Origin: Nocardioides sediminis
Lineage (GTDB): Bacteria; Actinomycetota; Actinomycetes; Propionibacteriales; Nocardioidaceae
Assembly (NCBI RefSeq): GCF_003047295.1
Contig: NZ_PZYZ01000006.1
Coordinates: forward strand, 1 to 64,000
Reading direction: 5' to 3'
DNA length: 64,000 nucleotides
Part shown: in pieces, positions 1 to 8,016 of the stretch
Numbering within the stretch: the stretch's first letter is position 1
Layout: each line of letters starts with the position of its first letter
Program-made: the position numbers and the translations under genes
The notes under the pieces: model-generated
The model's input: the letters and a program-made list of their open reading frames with translations, nothing else
Databases searched by the model: none
Told to the model about the DNA's origin: nothing

Positions 1-256
1 ATGCCGACGGCAGCCGTTTGGTACGCCGATCGCACGGCCGACCCCGAGCAGGAGCCGTGACTGTCAGGGGACAGCTGGGCGCCTGCATCGAATCGGACGT
101 CCGCACATGTCGCGTTGGGTGCGAGGATCTGGCGATGTGAGGACGACCCAACACCGCGATGCTTGCGTAGCGCGGTGACCGCGACGCTGGCCGAACTCGT
201 GCGCGACAGATGGGCTGTACTGCTCGCCGACGCTGACACAGCCTGAGTACGCGACG
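1..256. other. Left edge, no convincing gene
   Basis: A plus-strand frame is open from base 1 to a TGA at 58-60 and may be the tail of a gene entering from the left; its 19 residues are too few to identify. From 61 to 256 I see no supported gene. A short frame with GTG at 175 ends at 246, but it has no family resemblance. The coding frame of the tautomerase fragment stays open upstream of 257 without recognisable N-terminal tautomerase sequence. Confidence 0.3.
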
Positions 257-460
257 TTGGTGGCGGTCGACTGCTTCGCCGGTCGCTCGGTCGAGGCGAA
301 GAGACGGCTCTACTCGGAAATCGTCGACCAGCTCGAGCCACTGGGAATCCCTCGCGACCACATCGCCATCAACCTGCGGGAAAGCCTTTCGGAGAGCTGG
401 GGCATCTCCGGCGGCCAAGCCGCGTGCGACGTGGATCTGGGCTTCAACGTCAACGTGTAG
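257..460 (+). CDS. Tautomerase-family protein, C-terminal part only
   Basis: The 67-residue product matches the C-terminal half of 4-oxalocrotonate-tautomerase-like proteins (Tautomerase_2 type): an FAGRS..AKR..Y helix start, then a SWGISGGQAACDVDLGF tail, which is the family's hallmark ending. Full-length relatives are about 130 residues and use an N-terminal proline as catalytic base. That half is absent here and the nearest start is a TTG at 257, so this is probably a 5'-truncated remnant and not an active enzyme. It lies beside an immunity-type gene and dispersed repeats, which fits a degraded accessory patch. Confidence 0.6.
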   Translation: MVAVDCFAGRSVEAKRRLYSEIVDQLEPLGIPRDHIAINLRESLSESWGISGGQAACDVDLGFNVNV

Positions 461-515
461 TGGCCGCACTGACCTGCCGCTGAGCGCTCGTTGCCGACGG
501 TGGTTGCGCGCAGGA

Positions 516-842
516 TCAGTCGTCGAACTGGAACCCTTCGCGTGCAGCGGCCGCCACAGTGTCCGCGACTAGTCCGCTGTCCACCAGGTAGGGAGCCAGG
601 ACGCCCTGTACACGCTTCATCTGTCGACGTCGACCGGTGGCAGCGAACATCCCGCCTTCCGAATCCAGTTCGATCTGCTCCGTGAGGTCGGGCTCCAGGT
701 AGCGAAGCATCCCCTCCCAAAAGTAGCCATTCGGTTCGTGGCCTGCCGCGACGATGGTCTCGTCGACCGGCAGCTCCCCGACATAGAAGGTGCAGTCGTA
801 CTGCATGAGCCCGACCCGGTTCACGCGAGGTGTGTCAGTCAT
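516..842 (-). CDS. Imm51-family immunity protein (orphan)
   Basis: A 108-residue protein (117... start is uncertain: an ATG lies at 842 and another in frame at 851). It carries the Imm51-type pattern: an aromatic N-terminal strand (YDCTFYVGEL), a GHEPNGYFWEGMLRYL segment, an acidic DSEGGMFAATG segment and an acidic C-terminus (GFQFDD). In polymorphic toxin systems such proteins neutralise a cognate toxin. No toxin gene is adjacent, so it is an orphan immunity gene, common where strains collect resistance to neighbours' toxins. It is transcribed away from the repeat copy at 871-920. The family assignment is by remembered pattern and the target is unknown. Confidence 0.65.
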   Translation of the reverse strand: MTDTPRVNRVGLMQYDCTFYVGELPVDETIVAAGHEPNGYFWEGMLRYLEPDLTEQIELDSEGGMFAATGRRRQMKRVQGVLAPYLVDSGLVADTVAAAAREGFQFDD

Positions 843-870
843 GGCGCACATCTTGGGCTGTGAATCACCT

Positions 871-920
871 CAACGTCCGGATCTGTCGCTGATGGTGCGC
901 GATCATGCCGATGTGCGCGC
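871..920. repeat. Dispersed repeat, long copy 1
   Basis: A roughly 50-base intergenic element that is about 90% identical, without gaps, to the copy at 55150-55199. Its core is CCGGATCTGTCGCTGATGG followed by a partial second GATC..TGCCGATGTGCGCG unit. It sits between the divergently oriented Imm51-like gene and the small gene at 952. Confidence 0.75.
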
Positions 921-951
921 GGCTCCAATGACGCGCATCTACGGTGGGTTC

Positions 952-1185
952 ATGACTGCTGAGGAGCGTCAACTCACCGTCGCCGAGGCATACGAGGCCG
1001 CCTATCGCTTCGTCTGGCAGTACGCGGAGCGAGAGCCGAGCAACCAGGCGCTGCAACTTCTCCTGGTGAGCATGGAGCCGACGGGCGATCCCCAGCGGAC
1101 CAACGACCCGGCAGCATGGCCGGACTGGGTCGCGTGCGTGTCCGACGTTGGACGGACAGCGTTGCCGCGCTTCCCCCGGGCATAG
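952..1185 (+). CDS. Small hypothetical protein
   Basis: A 77-residue protein beginning MTAEERQLTVAEAYEAAYRF and continuing through a hydrophobic helix (LQLLLVSMEP) to TNDPAAWPDWVACVSD. The layout resembles small, single-domain actinobacterial proteins found near immunity genes, but I recognise no named family. I chose the ATG at 952 because the frame upstream of it runs through repeat sequence. There is no clear Shine-Dalgarno. It may be a second immunity-type protein; this is only inferred from its neighbour. Confidence 0.55.
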   Translation: MTAEERQLTVAEAYEAAYRFVWQYAEREPSNQALQLLLVSMEPTGDPQRTNDPAAWPDWVACVSDVGRTALPRFPRA

Positions 1186-1186
1186 G

Positions 1187-1206
1187 TCAACGTCCGGATA
1201 TGCCGC
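1187..1206. repeat. Dispersed repeat, short copy
   Basis: Carries AACGTCCGGATATGCCGCC, the short core of the CCGGATCTGCCG repeat, immediately after the stop codon of the small gene at 952-1185. Confidence 0.55.
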
Positions 1207-1274
1207 CTTCCGCGCGGTCCCGGCACAGTGACCGTCGTACTCGTCCCGGCAACGGGGAGCACACCCGCCAAGCC

Positions 1275-1904
1275 TCAGCCCCGGCGCGCCCGGAGCACCT
1301 GGTCGGTGTGGTGGTGCGCGCCCGGACCCTCGACGGGTGCACGCTCGACCTCCGCCACCTGCTCCACGGTCCAGCCGGCCGCGGTGACCGCCGCGACCAG
1401 GTCGTCGTGGCCGACGTAGTCGTCCGGGTCGAAGCCGTGCTCCGCGGCGCGCTCGCGGTCGACGTACGCGTGGTGCACGGCCAGGAGGGTGCCGCCGGGG
1501 GCGACCGCCCCGAGCAGCGTCGCGACGATCGAGCCGTCCCCGCGCAGGAGCGCGGGGTAGAAGAGGCTCACCAGGTCGTACGTCGCGTCCGACGGCAGGT
1601 CCTCGAGACCGTGGTGGCGCCACTCGATCGAGACGCCTGCGGCGGACGCGGCGTCGGCGGCGCGAGCCAGGGCGCGGCCCGAGACGTCGAGCCCCGTCAC
1701 CCTCCAGCCCTGCTGGGCGAGCCAGAGGGCGTCGGCGCCCTCGCCGCAACCGACGTCCAGCACGGTGCCGGGCGGCATGCCGGAGACCTCCCGCACCAGG
1801 CCCTCGTTGGGGCGGCCGCTCCACATCGGCTCCTCGCCGTACCGGTCGTCCCACTCGTGGCCGTGCCCGTGCTCATGGCCGCCACCGTGCCCGTGCTGGT
1901 CCAT
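1275..1904 (-). CDS. Class I SAM-dependent methyltransferase with His-rich N-terminus
   Basis: A 209-residue protein with the SAM-binding glycine motif VLDVGCGEGADALWLA, the acidic motif II (VTGLDVSGRAL) and the APGGTLL post-motif. This identifies a Rossmann-fold methyltransferase of the UbiE/thiopurine-like group, with unknown substrate. Residues 4-17 form a striking HGHGGGHEHGHGHE run that could bind a metal ion. The start is the ATG at 1904; an in-frame upstream ATG at 1940 would overlap the promoter of the divergent aldo/keto reductase gene, so it is less likely. The gene starts only 34 bases from that divergent gene. Confidence 0.85.
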   Translation of the reverse strand: MDQHGHGGGHEHGHGHEWDDRYGEEPMWSGRPNEGLVREVSGMPPGTVLDVGCGEGADALWLAQQGWRVTGLDVSGRALARAADAASAAGVSIEWRHHGLEDLPSDATYDLVSLFYPALLRGDGSIVATLLGAVAPGGTLLAVHHAYVDRERAAEHGFDPDDYVGHDDLVAAVTAAGWTVEQVAEVERAPVEGPGAHHHTDQVLRARRG

Positions 1905-1938
1905 GAACCCCAGTTTGGCAGCCCCGTAGTTTGAGCAC

Positions 1939-2949
1939 ATGGACTACCGATACCTCGGACACAGCGGGCTCAAGATCTCGGAGATCACCTACGGCAACTG
2001 GCTGACCCACGGGTCGCAGGTGGAGAACGAGATCGCGACCCAGTGCGTGCAGGCCGCGCTCGACGCGGGCATCTCGACCTTCGACACCGCCGACGTCTAC
2101 GCCAACACCGCCGCCGAGACGGTGCTCGGCGAGGCCCTCAAGGGCGAGCGACGCGAGTCGCTGGAGATCTTCACCAAGGTCTACTGGCCGACCGGGCCCA
2201 AGGGCAAGAACGACACCGGCCTGTCCCGCAAGCACGTCATGGAGTCGATCAACGGCTCGCTGCAGCGGCTGCAGACCGACTACGTCGACCTCTACCAGGC
2301 GCACCGCTTCGACACCGAGACGCCGCTGGAGGAGACGATGCAGGCCTTCGCCGACATCGTCCGGCAGGGCAAGGCTCTCTACATCGGCGTCAGCGAGTGG
2401 ACCGCCGACCAGATCCGTGCGGGCGTCGAGCTGAGCCGCGAGCTCGGCTTCCAGCTCATCTCCAGCCAGCCGCAGTACTCCATGCTCTGGCGCGTCATCG
2501 AGGACGAGGTCGTCCCGGCCTCCCGCGAGCTCGGCGTCTCCCAGATCGTGTGGAGCCCGATCGCGCAGGGCGTGCTGACGGGCAAGTACGTGCCCGGCCA
2601 GCCCCTGCCCGAGGGGTCGCGCGCCACCGACGAGAAGGGCGGTGCCGACATGATCAAGCGCTTCATGAACGACGACGTCCTCACCCGGGTCCAGGCGCTC
2701 AAGCCGGTCGCCGACGAGGCCGGCCTGACCATGGCCCAGCTCGCCGTCGCCTGGGTGCTGCAGAACGACAACGTCGCCTCCGCGATCGTCGGCGCCTCCC
2801 GGCCCGAGCAGGTCGGCGAGAACGTCAAGGCCGCCGGCGTGAAGCTCGACGACGACGCGATGAAGGCGATCGACGACGCCCTCGGCGACGTCGTGGAGCG
2901 CGACCCGGCGAAGACCGCCGAGAACGCGCCTCGGACCCGCGTGGTCTGA
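1939..2949 (+). CDS. Aldo/keto reductase (Kv-beta/YghZ-like)
   Basis: A 336-residue NADPH-dependent oxidoreductase with the (beta/alpha)8 AKR fold. The catalytic tetrad is visible: Asp and Tyr in TFDTADVYANTAAE, Lys in EIFTKVYW and His in DLYQAHRFD. Late motifs for NADPH binding (ASAIVGASRPEQVGEN) are present. Substitution pattern and length place it in the AKR6/12-like group related to potassium-channel beta subunits and YghZ. The physiological carbonyl substrate cannot be told from sequence. Confidence 0.93.
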   Translation: MDYRYLGHSGLKISEITYGNWLTHGSQVENEIATQCVQAALDAGISTFDTADVYANTAAETVLGEALKGERRESLEIFTKVYWPTGPKGKNDTGLSRKHVMESINGSLQRLQTDYVDLYQAHRFDTETPLEETMQAFADIVRQGKALYIGVSEWTADQIRAGVELSRELGFQLISSQPQYSMLWRVIEDEVVPASRELGVSQIVWSPIAQGVLTGKYVPGQPLPEGSRATDEKGGADMIKRFMNDDVLTRVQALKPVADEAGLTMAQLAVAWVLQNDNVASAIVGASRPEQVGENVKAAGVKLDDDAMKAIDDALGDVVERDPAKTAENAPRTRVV

Positions 2950-2986
2950 GCCGTACGACGCACGCCGCGGAGCGCCGTACGGTGCC

Positions 2987-3021
2987 GGGTCGGCGTCGGG
3001 GTCAGTCCTCGACGCCGACCC
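2987..3021. terminator. Bidirectional hairpin between convergent genes
   Basis: Perfect 12-base arms, GGGTCGGCGTCG at 2987-2998 and its complement at 3010-3021, with an 11-base loop. The 3' arm lies inside the last codons of the minus-strand DUF2231 gene. There is no T tract, as is usual in high-GC actinobacteria. Confidence 0.5.
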
Positions 3022-3526
3022 CGAGCCGGTAGGTGAGGTGCCCGCCCAGGTAGGCGCCCGCGCTCGCCACGGTGATCCCGGCGAGGGCCAACCGCCGCGC
3101 CCGGCGGCGGTCGCCGCGCCGGCGACTGACCCAGGCGGTGGCGAACAGGACGAGGGACGCGTCCATCGACGCGGCGTGGACGACGGTCACTCGCGTCGCC
3201 GCACCGGTCGTCGTGGCGAGGTCGTGGGCGCCCGTGACGGCGGTGGGGATGGCGGTGGCGCAGCCGGTGGCCAGCAGGGCGTCGACCGCCGCCGCGTGCC
3301 TCTCGCCGTCGACGAGGTCGAGCAGCACCGCCATCAGCCAGGCGCCCATCGGCACCTGCACCGCGATGGGGTGCACCCGGTGCCCCAGCCAGGACCCGCC
3401 GAGCAGGTCGTCGAGCGCCGGTCGGGCCACGAACATCTCGTGCGCCCAGTCGCGACTGACGTCGGCGAGGGAGTCGAGGGCGTCCGCGTCCTCGATGCGG
3501 CGGGCGAGTGACTCGAGCAGGCTCAT
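3002..3526 (-). CDS. DUF2231 membrane protein
   Basis: A 174-residue protein with about four hydrophobic segments (around residues 50-70, 80-100, 110-130 and 150-170) and the LGHRVHPIAVQVPMGAW signature typical of DUF2231, a predicted membrane domain of unknown function sometimes found with Rieske or haem proteins. The ATG at 3526 has an AGGAGG Shine-Dalgarno five to six bases upstream, which settles the start. It lies in tandem downstream of the protease-nuclease gene (85-base gap). Confidence 0.85.
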   Translation of the reverse strand: MSLLESLARRIEDADALDSLADVSRDWAHEMFVARPALDDLLGGSWLGHRVHPIAVQVPMGAWLMAVLLDLVDGERHAAAVDALLATGCATAIPTAVTGAHDLATTTGAATRVTVVHAASMDASLVLFATAWVSRRRGDRRRARRLALAGITVASAGAYLGGHLTYRLGVGVED

Positions 3527-3611
3527 GCGTCCTCCTGTGCGATGGCGCCGGACGAGCGGCCGGGCTGGTCCCGCCAGTCGACCACGGGTCAGGGTGTGAG
3601 GGACAGGGTCG

Positions 3612-5426
3612 TCACCAGGCGATGTCCTCCTCGCGAGTGACGACCCGTGCTTCGACCGCCTCGACGCCGGTGCCCTCGACGAGGGCCGGGTCCAGCACGA
3701 CGCCGGTGCGCTCGGTGACCACGGAGAGCGGCACCTGGTAGGTCTCGAGGTCCCCGAGGTCGATCGTCTCCAGCGGGTCGAGGTCCTGGGTGAGCAGGAA
3801 CGCCCGCGCGGTGAGGGCGCCGTCCTCCTCCCAGGCGATGACCTTCCAGTACTCCCGCGGGACCTGGACGTCGCGGTAGACGAGGTCGTCGTCGCGCAGC
3901 ACCGGACCGCCGAACACGCTGATCCGGAGCCGGTCGACGGTCGCCGCCTCGTAGAGCGCGTCCTCCAGCCGTCCCCAGACCCCGTTGCGCTTCGCCTGGT
4001 TGAACGCGTCGATCTGGGGCGCGATGTTGGTGAAGAAGAACGAGTCGGTGTTGGCCCGCGCCGCCTCGGCGGCCGTCCCCCACGTGAGGTCGGCCCGCCG
4101 GGCGAGGTGGCCGCGGTCGAGCCGGTTGTCGGCATAGAGCTCCTCGCCGACCTGCGCGTCGGCCGGCACCCGCGGGTCGAGGCGGAAGTCGTCGCTGCGC
4201 TCGAGCCGCCGCATCGAGGTGCCGTCGACGTTCCACGCGACCCACCGGGCCAGCCGCCGCGAGGTGCTCATGGTCAGCGAGAAGTGGGTGTAGGGCACGA
4301 CGGGGTCACCGTCGACCTCGACCGCGTCGGCGGCCAGGTCGGGGACCAGCGAGGGCACCGCGACGGGCGTGCCGAGGAACTCCTCGTCGTAGCCCGTCCC
4401 CGCGGCCGCGGCGGCCGCCTGCGCGGCGGTCTCGGCCGAGAGCGTGATGCCGAGCTTGTCGAAGACCGAGCGCGGCAGGCACGCCAGCGCGTGCTCCTCC
4501 GAGGCACGCCCGTCGGTCTCGCCGGCGAAGTGCAGGCCGGCCAGCACCCGGGTCGGGCGGCCGTTGCCCGCCTTGAACAGCCACGCGCTGCCGGAGTCGC
4601 CGCCGTCGCTGAGCTCCCCGCCCTCTGGCGGACGCCCGGGGTCGGGGCTGATCTCGAAGCAGCCGATCCGGTGCGAGCCGGCGCTGCCGTAGTCGAGCCG
4701 CACGATCACGTCGACCCGCGACACCCGGCCGTGGGTCACCCCCGTGGTCCGACCCGACTTCACCACCGGGTCGCCGAGCTCGGGGTCGCCCAGCTCGGTC
4801 GGCGCGACGCCCAGCTCGAGCACGGCCGGGTCGAACCCGCGCTCCTCGATGGTCGCGATCGCGGCGTCGCCGGCGATGCCGAGGTAGGAGCGGGTGACGA
4901 CGCCGAGCCGGTTGCGGCCCGCGCGGTTGTCGTCGTACGGGCCGGGCTGGACGACCTCGTCGCCGATCGACCCGCCCGGACCCTGCAGGACGTGCCAGTT
5001 GCTGAGCACGTGCGGCGCACCCGTGTCGGTGTCCCACACGATGCAGCCGAGCGTGCCCGCGCTCTCGCCCACCCCGGCGACGCTGACACCCGGCACGACG
5101 GGGTCGATGCGGGTGCGCCGTGCGTCGGGCGCGGCCTCGGGCACCACGACGTACGACGGGGCGTAGGTGCGCTCGAGGACGTCGGTCGGCACCTCGACGC
5201 TCTCGACGACGACCGACCCGGGGATCAGCGCGGACCCCAGCGCCTCGACCTGCTCCGGCGGGACCTTGGCGGCCACGGTGAACTGCACGCACACGACGTC
5301 GGTGCGGCGTCCGTCGACGACCTTGTGGCCGATGCCGATCGAGGTGATGTTGGGGTCGGCGAGGAAGTCGGAGCCGTGCCGGCGGACGTAGTCGCGGAGG
5401 GCGGCCGGGGTCGCGGTGGTGGGCAT
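3612..5426 (-). CDS. Serine protease-like domain fused to DNA/RNA non-specific (NUC) nuclease
   Basis: A 604-residue, apparently cytosolic protein (no signal peptide). Residues about 20-330 form a trypsin-like domain with a possible triad of His145 (LSNWHVL), Asp187 (GDAAIA) and Ser278 (GGDSGSAW). Residues about 375-600 form a beta-beta-alpha metal nuclease of the NUC family with the DRGHLARRADLTWG motif (437-450) and the metal-ligand Asn467 in FFFTNIAPQ. An alanine-rich linker near 330-345 joins them. NUC enzymes cut DNA and RNA without sequence preference; a protease joined to one suggests a proteolysis-triggered nuclease. The ATG at 5426 is the first start preceding homologous sequence. 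Confidence 0.85.
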   Translation of the reverse strand: MPTTATPAALRDYVRRHGSDFLADPNITSIGIGHKVVDGRRTDVVCVQFTVAAKVPPEQVEALGSALIPGSVVVESVEVPTDVLERTYAPSYVVVPEAAPDARRTRIDPVVPGVSVAGVGESAGTLGCIVWDTDTGAPHVLSNWHVLQGPGGSIGDEVVQPGPYDDNRAGRNRLGVVTRSYLGIAGDAAIATIEERGFDPAVLELGVAPTELGDPELGDPVVKSGRTTGVTHGRVSRVDVIVRLDYGSAGSHRIGCFEISPDPGRPPEGGELSDGGDSGSAWLFKAGNGRPTRVLAGLHFAGETDGRASEEHALACLPRSVFDKLGITLSAETAAQAAAAAAGTGYDEEFLGTPVAVPSLVPDLAADAVEVDGDPVVPYTHFSLTMSTSRRLARWVAWNVDGTSMRRLERSDDFRLDPRVPADAQVGEELYADNRLDRGHLARRADLTWGTAAEAARANTDSFFFTNIAPQIDAFNQAKRNGVWGRLEDALYEAATVDRLRISVFGGPVLRDDDLVYRDVQVPREYWKVIAWEEDGALTARAFLLTQDLDPLETIDLGDLETYQVPLSVVTERTGVVLDPALVEGTGVEAVEARVVTREEDIAW

Positions 5427-5534
5427 GCCCCGACGGTACGGCGCATCGGGGACAGCGGTAGGACAGCGCGCGCGGCGTGCGTGTGGGGCCCGCCCGTAGC
5501 GTGGAGGGCACCCCAGGACTGCCCCGAGGAGCGC

Positions 5535-5978
5535 ATGCCCGTGAAGCCGACCGTGTCCCGCACCTTCACCACGACCGCCCCGCCCGGGGCGGTCTTCGAC
5601 TACCTCGCCGACTTCACCCACGCGGAGGAGTGGGACCCGGGCACGGTGTCCTGCGAGCGCGTGTCGGGGGACGGCGGCGTCGGGACCGTCTACCGCAACG
5701 TGTCGTCCTTCATGGGCCGCACCACCGAGATCACCTACACGACGGTCGAGGCCGAGCGCCCCACGCGGATCCACCTCATCGGCCGCAACGAGCAGTTCGA
5801 GGGCCACGACGTGCTCGGGATCCGCGCCAGCGGCACCGGTTCGGAGGTCACCTACACCGCCGAGTTCTCCTTCGAGGGCGCCGCCCGCTTCGCGGCGCCG
5901 GTGGTCGCGGCGTACCTCCCGGTGCTGGCGCGCAAGACGGTCGGCGAGCTCCGCTCCTGCCTGGACCGGCTCGCATGA
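5535..5978 (+). CDS. SRPBCC (START/Bet v1-like) protein
   Basis: A 147-residue SRPBCC-fold protein: N-terminal VSRTFTTTAPPGAVFDYLAD, a WDPGTVSCE segment and a C-terminal amphipathic helix. The fold has a deep hydrophobic cavity for small lipophilic ligands. The stop overlaps the start of the SDR gene (ATGA), so the two are translationally coupled and probably act on related hydrophobic compounds. An AGGAG-like site precedes the ATG at 5535. Confidence 0.85.
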   Translation: MPVKPTVSRTFTTTAPPGAVFDYLADFTHAEEWDPGTVSCERVSGDGGVGTVYRNVSSFMGRTTEITYTTVEAERPTRIHLIGRNEQFEGHDVLGIRASGTGSEVTYTAEFSFEGAARFAAPVVAAYLPVLARKTVGELRSCLDRLA

Positions 5979-6940
5979 GCCGGCCGCTGCCCGTGCGGGC
6001 GCTGGACACCGTGCTCGACCGGACGCTGGTGCTGGGCTACACGACGATCGGACTGCGGGTGCGCCGGGCGCTGCCCGGCTGGCCCGCCGACCCCGCACCC
6101 GACGCGCTGGCCGGCAAGGACGTGCTGGTGACCGGCGCCAGCTCCGGGCTCGGCGTCGCGACCGCCGAGGGGCTCGCCTCGCTGGGCGCTCGCGTGCACC
6201 TGGTGGTGCGGGACGAGGCCAAGGGTGCCTGGGTCCGCGACGAGATCGCCGGCCGGCTCCCGGACGCGTCGCTGCGGCTGTGGCGCTGCGACGTGGGGGA
6301 CGTGGAGGACGTACGCCGCTTCGCCGCCGACGTCGCCGCCGAGCTGCCCTCGATCCACGCGATCGTCCACAACGCCGGCGTCATGCCGCCCGAGCGCACC
6401 GAGTCGGCCCAGGGGCACGAGCTGAGCATGGCGGTGCACGTCGTCGGTCCGGTCGTGATGACCGAGGCGCTGCGGCCGCAGCTGGCCGGGGGCCGGGTGG
6501 TGCTGGTGAGCTCCGGCGGGATGTACGGCCAGGCGCTGCGGGCCGACGACCCGGAGTACCGCCGCGGCGACTACTCGCCGACGACGTCCTACGCCCGCTC
6601 CAAGCGCATGCAGGTCGAGATGCTGCCTCTGCTCGCCGACCGGTGGTCCCTCCACGGGATCACCGCGGCCGCGATGCACCCGGGCTGGGCCGACACCCCG
6701 GGCGTGCAGGAGTCGCTGCCGCGCTTCCGCACGGTGACCCGGCCGGTGCTGCGCGACGACGCCCAGGGCGCCGACACCAGCGTGTGGCTGGTCGGCACCG
6801 AGCCGACGCCGCCCACCGGGCGGTTCTGGCACGACCGCGTGGAGCGGCCGGTCAACCTGCTGCCGACCACCCGGGCCGGCGAGGAGGCCCGGGCGACCGC
6901 GTGGGCGTGGCTGCGCGTGGCGGCCGGGCTGTCCGACTGA
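5975..6940 (+). CDS. Short-chain dehydrogenase/reductase
   Basis: A 321-residue classical SDR. An N-terminal extension of about 45 residues precedes the NAD(P)-binding TGASSGLG motif (about 51-58). Then come the HNAGVM motif, the catalytic Ser in VVLVSSGGMYG and the YARSK catalytic Tyr/Lys. The extension and the overall size resemble DHRS12/DHRSX-type reductases of lipophilic substrates. It overlaps the upstream SRPBCC gene by four bases (ATGA). Confidence 0.9.
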   Translation: MSRPLPVRALDTVLDRTLVLGYTTIGLRVRRALPGWPADPAPDALAGKDVLVTGASSGLGVATAEGLASLGARVHLVVRDEAKGAWVRDEIAGRLPDASLRLWRCDVGDVEDVRRFAADVAAELPSIHAIVHNAGVMPPERTESAQGHELSMAVHVVGPVVMTEALRPQLAGGRVVLVSSGGMYGQALRADDPEYRRGDYSPTTSYARSKRMQVEMLPLLADRWSLHGITAAAMHPGWADTPGVQESLPRFRTVTRPVLRDDAQGADTSVWLVGTEPTPPTGRFWHDRVERPVNLLPTTRAGEEARATAWAWLRVAAGLSD

Positions 6941-6961
6941 CGCGGGCCCGGCCGCTGCGCC

Positions 6962-7915
6962 TCACGGGCGGAGCAGCACGTTGCCGACCTTGCGGCCGGA
7001 GTCGACGCGCTCGTGGGCGGCGACGACCTCGTCGAGCGGCAGCACCCGGTCCAGCACCACCCGGAGCCGTCCCGAGGCGACGAGGTCGAGCAGCTCGCGC
7101 ATGTCCCCGACCCGCTCGGGCGCCGGCCCGGCCTTGACGTCGCCGCGGGCCCGCAGGGTGTCGCCGAGGGAGGCGACGGCCAGCAGCAGGACACCGCCGT
7201 CGGCCAGCAGGGGGCGGCCGGAGGCGGGCGAGAGGGTGCCCACGGTGTCGAACACGACGTCGTACCGCTCGGGGAGCGTCGTGACGTCGGTCGTGGTGTG
7301 GTCGACGACGTGGGTGGCGCCGAGGCTGCGGACGAGGTCGGCGTTGGCGCCGCTGCAGACGCCGGTGACGGTGGCGCCCGCGTTGTGGGCGAGCTGGACC
7401 GCGTTGGTGCCGACCGCCCCCGATGCGCCGACGACCAGGACCGAGCTGCCCGGCCTGTCCTGCAGATGGGCCTTCTCGCGCAGGTAGAACAGTGCGGTCG
7501 TGCCGCCGAAGATCACGCCGGCCGCGTCGTCGTGGCTCACGCCGGCCGGGACCGGGACGACCTTCGTGGCACGTACGACGACCAGCTCGGCGTGGGTGCC
7601 CATCCGGGCGCCGGTCGTGCCGGCGACCTCGTCGCCGACGGACACGTCGGTGACCTCGGACCCGACGGCCTCGACCGTGCCGGAGAACGTGAGGCCCAGG
7701 ACCGACCGCCGCGGCCGGCGGACCCCCAGGGCCAGCCGGGCGAAGGGCGCGAACCCGCGGGGGAAGCGCGCCCCGCGGATGCGGGCGTCGCCCGAGGTGA
7801 CGGCCGTCGCGCGCACTCGGACGAGGACGTCCTTCGGACCTGGGACGGGATCCGCGACCTCCTCGACCCGCACCACCCCGGGGGGACCGTACTCACGGAC
7901 GACGGCTGCTCTCAT
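6962..7915 (-). CDS. NAD(P)-dependent alcohol dehydrogenase / quinone oxidoreductase (MDR)
   Basis: A 317-residue medium-chain reductase of the zinc-independent, quinone-oxidoreductase type: N-terminal GroES-like domain with AVTSGDARI in place of the zinc-binding cysteine, then a Rossmann domain with VLVVGASGAVGTNAVQLA. GGAGGG Shine-Dalgarno precedes the ATG at 7915. It is divergent from a TetR regulator across 101 bases that hold two matching palindromes, so it is very probably repressed by that TetR and induced by a reactive carbonyl, quinone or similar compound. Confidence 0.9.
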   Translation of the reverse strand: MRAAVVREYGPPGVVRVEEVADPVPGPKDVLVRVRATAVTSGDARIRGARFPRGFAPFARLALGVRRPRRSVLGLTFSGTVEAVGSEVTDVSVGDEVAGTTGARMGTHAELVVVRATKVVPVPAGVSHDDAAGVIFGGTTALFYLREKAHLQDRPGSSVLVVGASGAVGTNAVQLAHNAGATVTGVCSGANADLVRSLGATHVVDHTTTDVTTLPERYDVVFDTVGTLSPASGRPLLADGGVLLLAVASLGDTLRARGDVKAGPAPERVGDMRELLDLVASGRLRVVLDRVLPLDEVVAAHERVDSGRKVGNVLLRP

Positions 7916-7934
7916 GGTGTCTCCCTCCGGTTTC

Positions 7935-7980
7935 CTTACACCTGTAAGTCTGCCCAGGACTGTAGCCTTACACCCGTAAG
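7935..7980. promoter_or_regulatory. Two TetR-type operators
   Basis: CTTACACCTGTAAG at 7935-7948 is a perfect palindrome (CTTACA and TGTAAG with a two-base centre). CTTACACCCGTAAG at 7967-7980 is a second copy with one mismatch. Centres are 32 bases apart, about three helical turns, so two dimers would bind the same face. They occupy the gap between the divergent reductase and TetR genes and should control both. Confidence 0.75.
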
Positions 7981-8016
7981 CCTGCAAGGGTCCTCCGACC
8001 CCGACCGAGGAGTGCC

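Noticed and set aside
4107..5978. Very long open frames opposite or beside real genes, such as the 623-codon plus-strand frame across the protease-nuclease gene
   Set aside because: GC-rich third positions remove stops in antisense frames. The sequence has Arg/Gly/Ala-rich composition without any family feature; only the last 147 codons, the SRPBCC gene, are real.
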